From: Clostridia bacterium
GTDB lineage: Bacteria; Bacillota; Clostridia; DUPQ01
DNA length: 9,302 nucleotides
Assembly (NCBI GenBank): GCA_030592085.1
Contig: JAUUZV010000090.1
Coordinates: forward strand, 1-9,302
Direction: 5' to 3'
The notes below the pieces were generated by a model. The model did not search any database, was not told where the DNA came from, and was given only the letters and a program-made list of their open reading frames with translations. The position numbers were made by a program, and so were the translations under genes. Of this stretch, positions 6,597 to 9,302 are shown in pieces. Positions within the stretch are counted from its first letter, which is position 1, and each line of letters begins with the position of its first letter.

Positions 6597-6988
6597 TGAA
6601 AGAGATTTATGAAAGATTTTCTAAAGACCGTTTTGCCAAGTTATGTGGTATAGCAATTGATGATATTCAAGTAGGTTATGCAAAAACATCAGTAATGGTA
6701 AAAGATCAACATTTAAATGGTGTAGATATTACTCAAGGTGGATTAATCTATACTTTAGCTGATGTGGCATTCGCTTGTGCATCAAACTCATATGGGCCAA
6801 TAGCAGTAGGTTTGAACACTACTATGTCATTTTTCAAACCTACTACAACAGGGCATAAACTGATTGCAATTGGGAAAGTAGATTCACTAACAAGGAAAAC
6901 ATGCACAGTTACAGTGGAAGTTTTCCAACAAGATGTATTAGTTGCTAAAATGTTAGGAACTGCATATGTTAAAGGGAAAAAAATATAA
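6596..6988 (+). CDS. PaaI-type hotdog-fold acyl-CoA thioesterase
   Basis: A 130-residue single hotdog domain of the 4HBT/PaaI family, which hydrolyses acyl- or aryl-CoA thioesters as a homotetramer in the cytoplasm. The signature HLNGVDITQGGLIYTLADVAF (53-73) holds the helix that carries the catalytic Asp (D70 in LAD) and the Asn/Gly pocket residues. The usual HGG reads QGG (Q62), a variant I believe also occurs in other PaaI-like proteins. The second conserved half (VGLNTTMSFFKPTTTGHKL) is intact. The start codon shares one base with the pheT stop (TAATG). The nearest AGGAG (6578-6582) is 13 bases off, so translation likely relies on re-initiation after pheT and the gene shares the Phe T-box control. 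The natural substrate cannot be told; a role in aromatic acyl-CoA housekeeping is only a guess from family and operon. Confidence 0.88.
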   Translation: MKEIYERFSKDRFAKLCGIAIDDIQVGYAKTSVMVKDQHLNGVDITQGGLIYTLADVAFACASNSYGPIAVGLNTTMSFFKPTTTGHKLIAIGKVDSLTRKTCTVTVEVFQQDVLVAKMLGTAYVKGKKI

Positions 6989-7021
6989 GTTAATAATCAA
7001 TTAAAACAATGGGTATATAGT

Positions 7022-7050
7022 TTGTCTATCAAATCATAATATGATATTAT
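7022..7050 (+). promoter_or_regulatory. Candidate promoter of the sensory operon
   Basis: TTGTCT (7022-7027) and TATTAT (7045-7050) lie 17 bp apart, 22 bases before ATG 7073. No terminator hairpin separates this from the thioesterase gene, so the operon may also receive transcripts from pheST. Confidence 0.5.
7036..7050. promoter_or_regulatory. AT-rich palindrome overlapping the -10 box
   Basis: ATAATAT-G-ATATTAT is a perfect 7-bp inverted repeat around one G, and its right arm contains the proposed -10 box. It shares the 13-mer ATATGATATTATT with the palindrome upstream of the ceramidase-like gene (2482-2494). It is placed where a repressor or autoregulator could bind, but in such AT-rich sequence it may be chance. 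Confidence 0.3.
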
Positions 7051-7072
7051 TTTAGTAATAAAGGTGGTAACA

Positions 7073-8401
7073 ATGAGTAGTATCTATAGTACATTTTATA
7101 ACGATGGTAAATTAATCATTTTTGCATTACTCATGTTTTCAATGTTTTTAACTGTATATGTTACAGTTATAATATTAACTAATCTTCGACAGAATAAATT
7201 AATTTACCCATATATTATTTATCAGTTAATTGCTTTTATTGTACAATTCATCACATTAATGAAGTTATTAGCAATGCCTGATCAGTTTATTTTCTTAACA
7301 AAAATAAGTGCAATAATGTCAGTTTATCTTGAAAGCTTATTTTTAATTCTGATATTCTCGCTTGTGTTTGAAAAAACTCCATCATTATCATTTATGTTAT
7401 CAATGATTGCAATACCTTTTGTTCTTATGAATATAATTATTATTGAACCCACATCACTTATAACAAGTGCAGAAGCTTATCAGATTAATTATGGTATGAT
7501 TTATTATGTAAAAGGGATTTATCAATATGCAGTGGCATTTATTTCACTAATAGTAGTATATGTTTTTATATATAGAATTAAAGGAAAATTTGTTATAACA
7601 GATATTTGGTTATCATTGCTAATTTTATTACCTATATGTTTTGATGTTTATTCACGGTTTTTTCAAAATGGTGCATATGAAGAAATTTCTTATCTTTTGT
7701 TATTTACAAAACAATTAATTTTATTATATACAATTTCTCAAAAATGGGCATTTAAAATGCTAAATAATATACAAAAAAATACTTTAAATATAATAAGTGA
7801 TGGAGTAATAATTATAAATAGTTATGGTACAATTGTATATTCAAATGGAAATGGTTTGTTAGAGAAAATAACATTAGTGGAAAGTGAAAATCAATTAAAG
7901 AATGAGCTAAATAAATTATTAATAGAACCTTCATTTGCGATTAATGAATTACCATTCTCTTTAGTCGAAGAAAATATACAGTTTGATTTTCAAACAAAAG
8001 ACTATTTATATTATTTATGTTCAATTAATCAATTATTTGGTGAACGAAACACTAAAGTAGGTGTAATCGTTTCACTCACTGATATCACTGAATATAAGTT
8101 ATTAATTGACGAACTTACAGAGAAAAATGTAAATTTAGATAAAGCAAATAGTGAGTTAGAGAATCAAGAGTTGATTATTAGAAATATTGGAAAAATGAAG
8201 AAAAAAGAAAAAATTTCTCAAGATATTAGAGATTTATTAGCAAATACTATGACACAAATACTTACAAGTTTAGAAGCAAGTGAAATACTACTTACTATGG
8301 ATAAAGAAAAAGCAAAAACATCACTAAAAGATGTTATGGAATTGGCTACAGAATATTTAGACAGAGTGAGGAAAATGGTATCAAGTCTTAAAGATGGATA
8401 G
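7073..8401 (+). CDS. 7-TM PAS sensor with degenerate HisKA_3-like domain, no ATPase domain (pseudo-kinase)
   Basis: A 442-residue protein built like the front half of a NarL-partner histidine kinase. Seven hydrophobic helices (about 13-36, 44-66, 77-99, 105-125, 150-168, 177-193, 205-223) form the sensor. A PAS-like domain (about 232-345: NIISDGVIIINSYGTIVYSN to VGVIVSLTDITEYK) and a coiled coil (346-378) follow. Residues 379-440 match the HisKA_3 dimerisation hairpin, but the canonical (I/L)-H-D reads I-R-D: R386 (codon AGA at 8228-8230) replaces the phospho-accepting His, and N391 stands where GHxLT has its second His. The protein stops right after the second helix, with no ATPase domain, and the regulator gene begins at once. 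It therefore cannot autophosphorylate in the usual way; adaptor or phosphatase roles are inferences. ATG 7073 follows AAAGGTGG (7060-7067); a GTG at 7064 lies inside that site. Confidence 0.85.
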   Translation: MSSIYSTFYNDGKLIIFALLMFSMFLTVYVTVIILTNLRQNKLIYPYIIYQLIAFIVQFITLMKLLAMPDQFIFLTKISAIMSVYLESLFLILIFSLVFEKTPSLSFMLSMIAIPFVLMNIIIIEPTSLITSAEAYQINYGMIYYVKGIYQYAVAFISLIVVYVFIYRIKGKFVITDIWLSLLILLPICFDVYSRFFQNGAYEEISYLLLFTKQLILLYTISQKWAFKMLNNIQKNTLNIISDGVIIINSYGTIVYSNGNGLLEKITLVESENQLKNELNKLLIEPSFAINELPFSLVEENIQFDFQTKDYLYYLCSINQLFGERNTKVGVIVSLTDITEYKLLIDELTEKNVNLDKANSELENQELIIRNIGKMKKKEKISQDIRDLLANTMTQILTSLEASEILLTMDKEKAKTSLKDVMELATEYLDRVRKMVSSLKDG

Positions 8402-8411
8402 GAGAATGAAA

Positions 8412-9050
8412 ATGATTAAAATTGTTATTGTTGATGATCATGTTCTACTACTTGAAAGTTTAAAAACTTTTATTGAGCAGAATGAAGAGTACAGAATAGT
8501 TGGTGAAGCCAAAAATGGTATTGAGGCTATTGAAGTCTGTAAAAGCACATATCCAGATGTGGTATTGATGGATGTGAAAATGCCAGAATTAGATGGTATA
8601 AAAGCTGCAAAAGAATTAAAAAGAGAGTTTCCACGTATAAAAATTATAATTCTCACATCATATGAAGATAACGAAAGTATTTTTGAAGCTTTTGCAATGG
8701 GTGTAGATGGTTATTTACTAAAAAATACTAACCCTAAAGATTTAATGGAAGCTATTAGACTAACTGTAAATGGATTATGTATTATTCAACGTAATATTAT
8801 GGAGCATTTCATGACGCAACTAGGAGGCAAAAGCTTTACTGATTATGAAAAAATCGATGTTGATCTTTCAGTTGAAGATATTAAAGTGTTAGAAATGCTA
8901 AGTGTTGGGAAAACAAATCGTGAAATTGCCAAAGCATTGAATTATTCAGAGGGTACTATTAAAAATAGGGTATCTAAAATGATAAATTTACTTGATGTGA
9001 AAGATAGAACTCAATTAGTTGTATTTGCATTAAAACACGACATTATATAG
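8412..9050 (+). CDS. NarL/LuxR-family response regulator
   Basis: A 212-residue DNA-binding response regulator with an intact receiver domain (1-118): acidic pair D8/D9, phospho-acceptor D54 in LMDVKMP, T82 in ILTSYED and K104 in GYLLKN. The C-terminal LuxR-type helix-turn-helix (about 151-212) shows LSVEDIKVLEMLSVGKTNREIA and NYSEGTIKNRVSKMI, also intact. Such regulators dimerise on phosphorylation by HisKA_3 kinases and activate promoters. Start chosen at ATG 8412: AGGAG (8400-8404) is seven bases upstream and the resulting MIKIVIVDDH is the standard opening; ATGs at 8394 and 8406 are badly placed. The AGGAG overlaps the TAG stop of the sensor gene, so the two are coupled. The odd point is the partner: the adjacent sensor lacks the His and ATPase domain needed to phosphorylate D54. 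Confidence 0.95.
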   Translation: MIKIVIVDDHVLLLESLKTFIEQNEEYRIVGEAKNGIEAIEVCKSTYPDVVLMDVKMPELDGIKAAKELKREFPRIKIIILTSYEDNESIFEAFAMGVDGYLLKNTNPKDLMEAIRLTVNGLCIIQRNIMEHFMTQLGGKSFTDYEKIDVDLSVEDIKVLEMLSVGKTNREIAKALNYSEGTIKNRVSKMINLLDVKDRTQLVVFALKHDII

Positions 9051-9057
9051 GAGAGTT

Positions 9058-9302
9058 ATGAACCAAACATCTTTATCTCTATCACAAATTATTTCATTAG
9101 AGGTTATATATACTATTATTTTAGTTATCTCATTATTTTTTATGATATATATATTAGTGAATGCAAAAGAAAGTACTCTTAGAAACTATTATGTTGGATT
9201 AAGTTCTCTTTTATTATTATCATTATTCGCAACAATTTTATTAATCTTAGCTTCTTCTATTAATCTAATATATATATTAGTTATTATTAAATATTTGGCT
9301 AT
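9058..9302 (+). CDS. Multi-TM membrane protein, N-terminal fragment; possible second sensor (cut by window end)
   Basis: Only the first 81 codons are present. ATG 9058 has AGGAGAG (9049-9055) directly upstream, overlapping the regulator's TAG stop, so this is the third gene of the sensory operon. The visible part has a short polar start (MNQTSLSLSQ) and then nearly continuous hydrophobic helices: about residues 11-34, a loop with KESTLRN, 44-64, and a third beginning near 67. Helix spacing resembles that of the first gene's N-terminus, so a 7-TM sensor or histidine kinase is a reasonable guess, and it would be the natural place for the missing kinase. That is inference: no kinase motif lies within the window. 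Confidence 0.8.
   Translation, partial: MNQTSLSLSQIISLEVIYTIILVISLFFMIYILVNAKESTLRNYYVGLSSLLLLSLFATILLILASSINLIYILVIIKYLA

Noticed and set aside
8394..8411. A longer response regulator starting at ATG 8394.
   Set aside because: It would precede the AGGAG site at 8400-8404 and add MDRRMK before the normal receiver start; ATG 8412 has correct spacing.
8380..8420. A frameshift hiding the missing ATPase domain of the sensor.
   Set aside because: The regulator starts within a dozen bases of the sensor stop, so there is no DNA in any frame for an ATPase domain of over 100 residues.
1..9302. Mycoplasma-type code (TGA as Trp), prompted by the low GC and absence of TGA stops.
   Set aside because: The Trp codons checked are TGG, all genes are full length without in-frame TGA, and eleven stops are too few for TGA absence to matter.

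Overview
The window looks like chromosomal DNA of a low-GC Gram-positive bacterium (Bacillota or a close relative). It is strongly AT-rich. Nearly every gene has an AGGAG-type ribosome binding site. A T-box riboswitch precedes pheST, and there is a YvlB/YvlD-type envelope gene set. Tryptophan codons are TGG, so the standard bacterial code applies. I cannot name the genus. No mobile element, CRISPR array, tRNA or rRNA was seen.

Layout. (1) Positions 1-1206, + strand: a compact cluster holding a doubtful 41-residue Cys-containing ORF, a LiaX/YvlB-type protein with a SHOCT-like N-terminus, a small protein resembling that protein's C-terminal half, and a YvlD-like four-helix membrane protein. (2) Positions 1203-2456, - strand: a neutral-ceramidase-family protein that lacks the usual catalytic serine. 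It converges on the YvlD gene, and both stop codons share one TTAA in the loop of a terminator hairpin. (3) Positions 2560-2880: a YbjQ/UPF0145 protein, divergent from the ceramidase-like gene. (4) Positions 2887-6988: promoter, tRNA-Phe T-box leader with a UUC specifier, pheS, pheT, and a PaaI-type hotdog thioesterase whose start codon overlaps the pheT stop. (5) Positions 7022-9302: a promoter followed by a sensory operon. It encodes a 7-TM/PAS protein whose kinase part is reduced to a HisKA_3-like helical hairpin with Arg in place of the phospho-accepting His and no ATPase domain, then an intact NarL/LuxR-type response regulator, then the start of a second multi-TM protein cut by the window end.

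How the genes work together. The pheST unit is ordinary housekeeping, controlled by uncharged tRNA-Phe. The most unusual part is the sensory operon: the response regulator keeps all its phosphorylation residues, but its adjacent sensor cannot be a conventional kinase. A phosphate source, perhaps the truncated third gene or another kinase, must lie outside what is visible. The YvlB/YvlD cluster belongs to a class of genes often under envelope-stress two-component control, but no direct link to the downstream regulator can be shown from this sequence.
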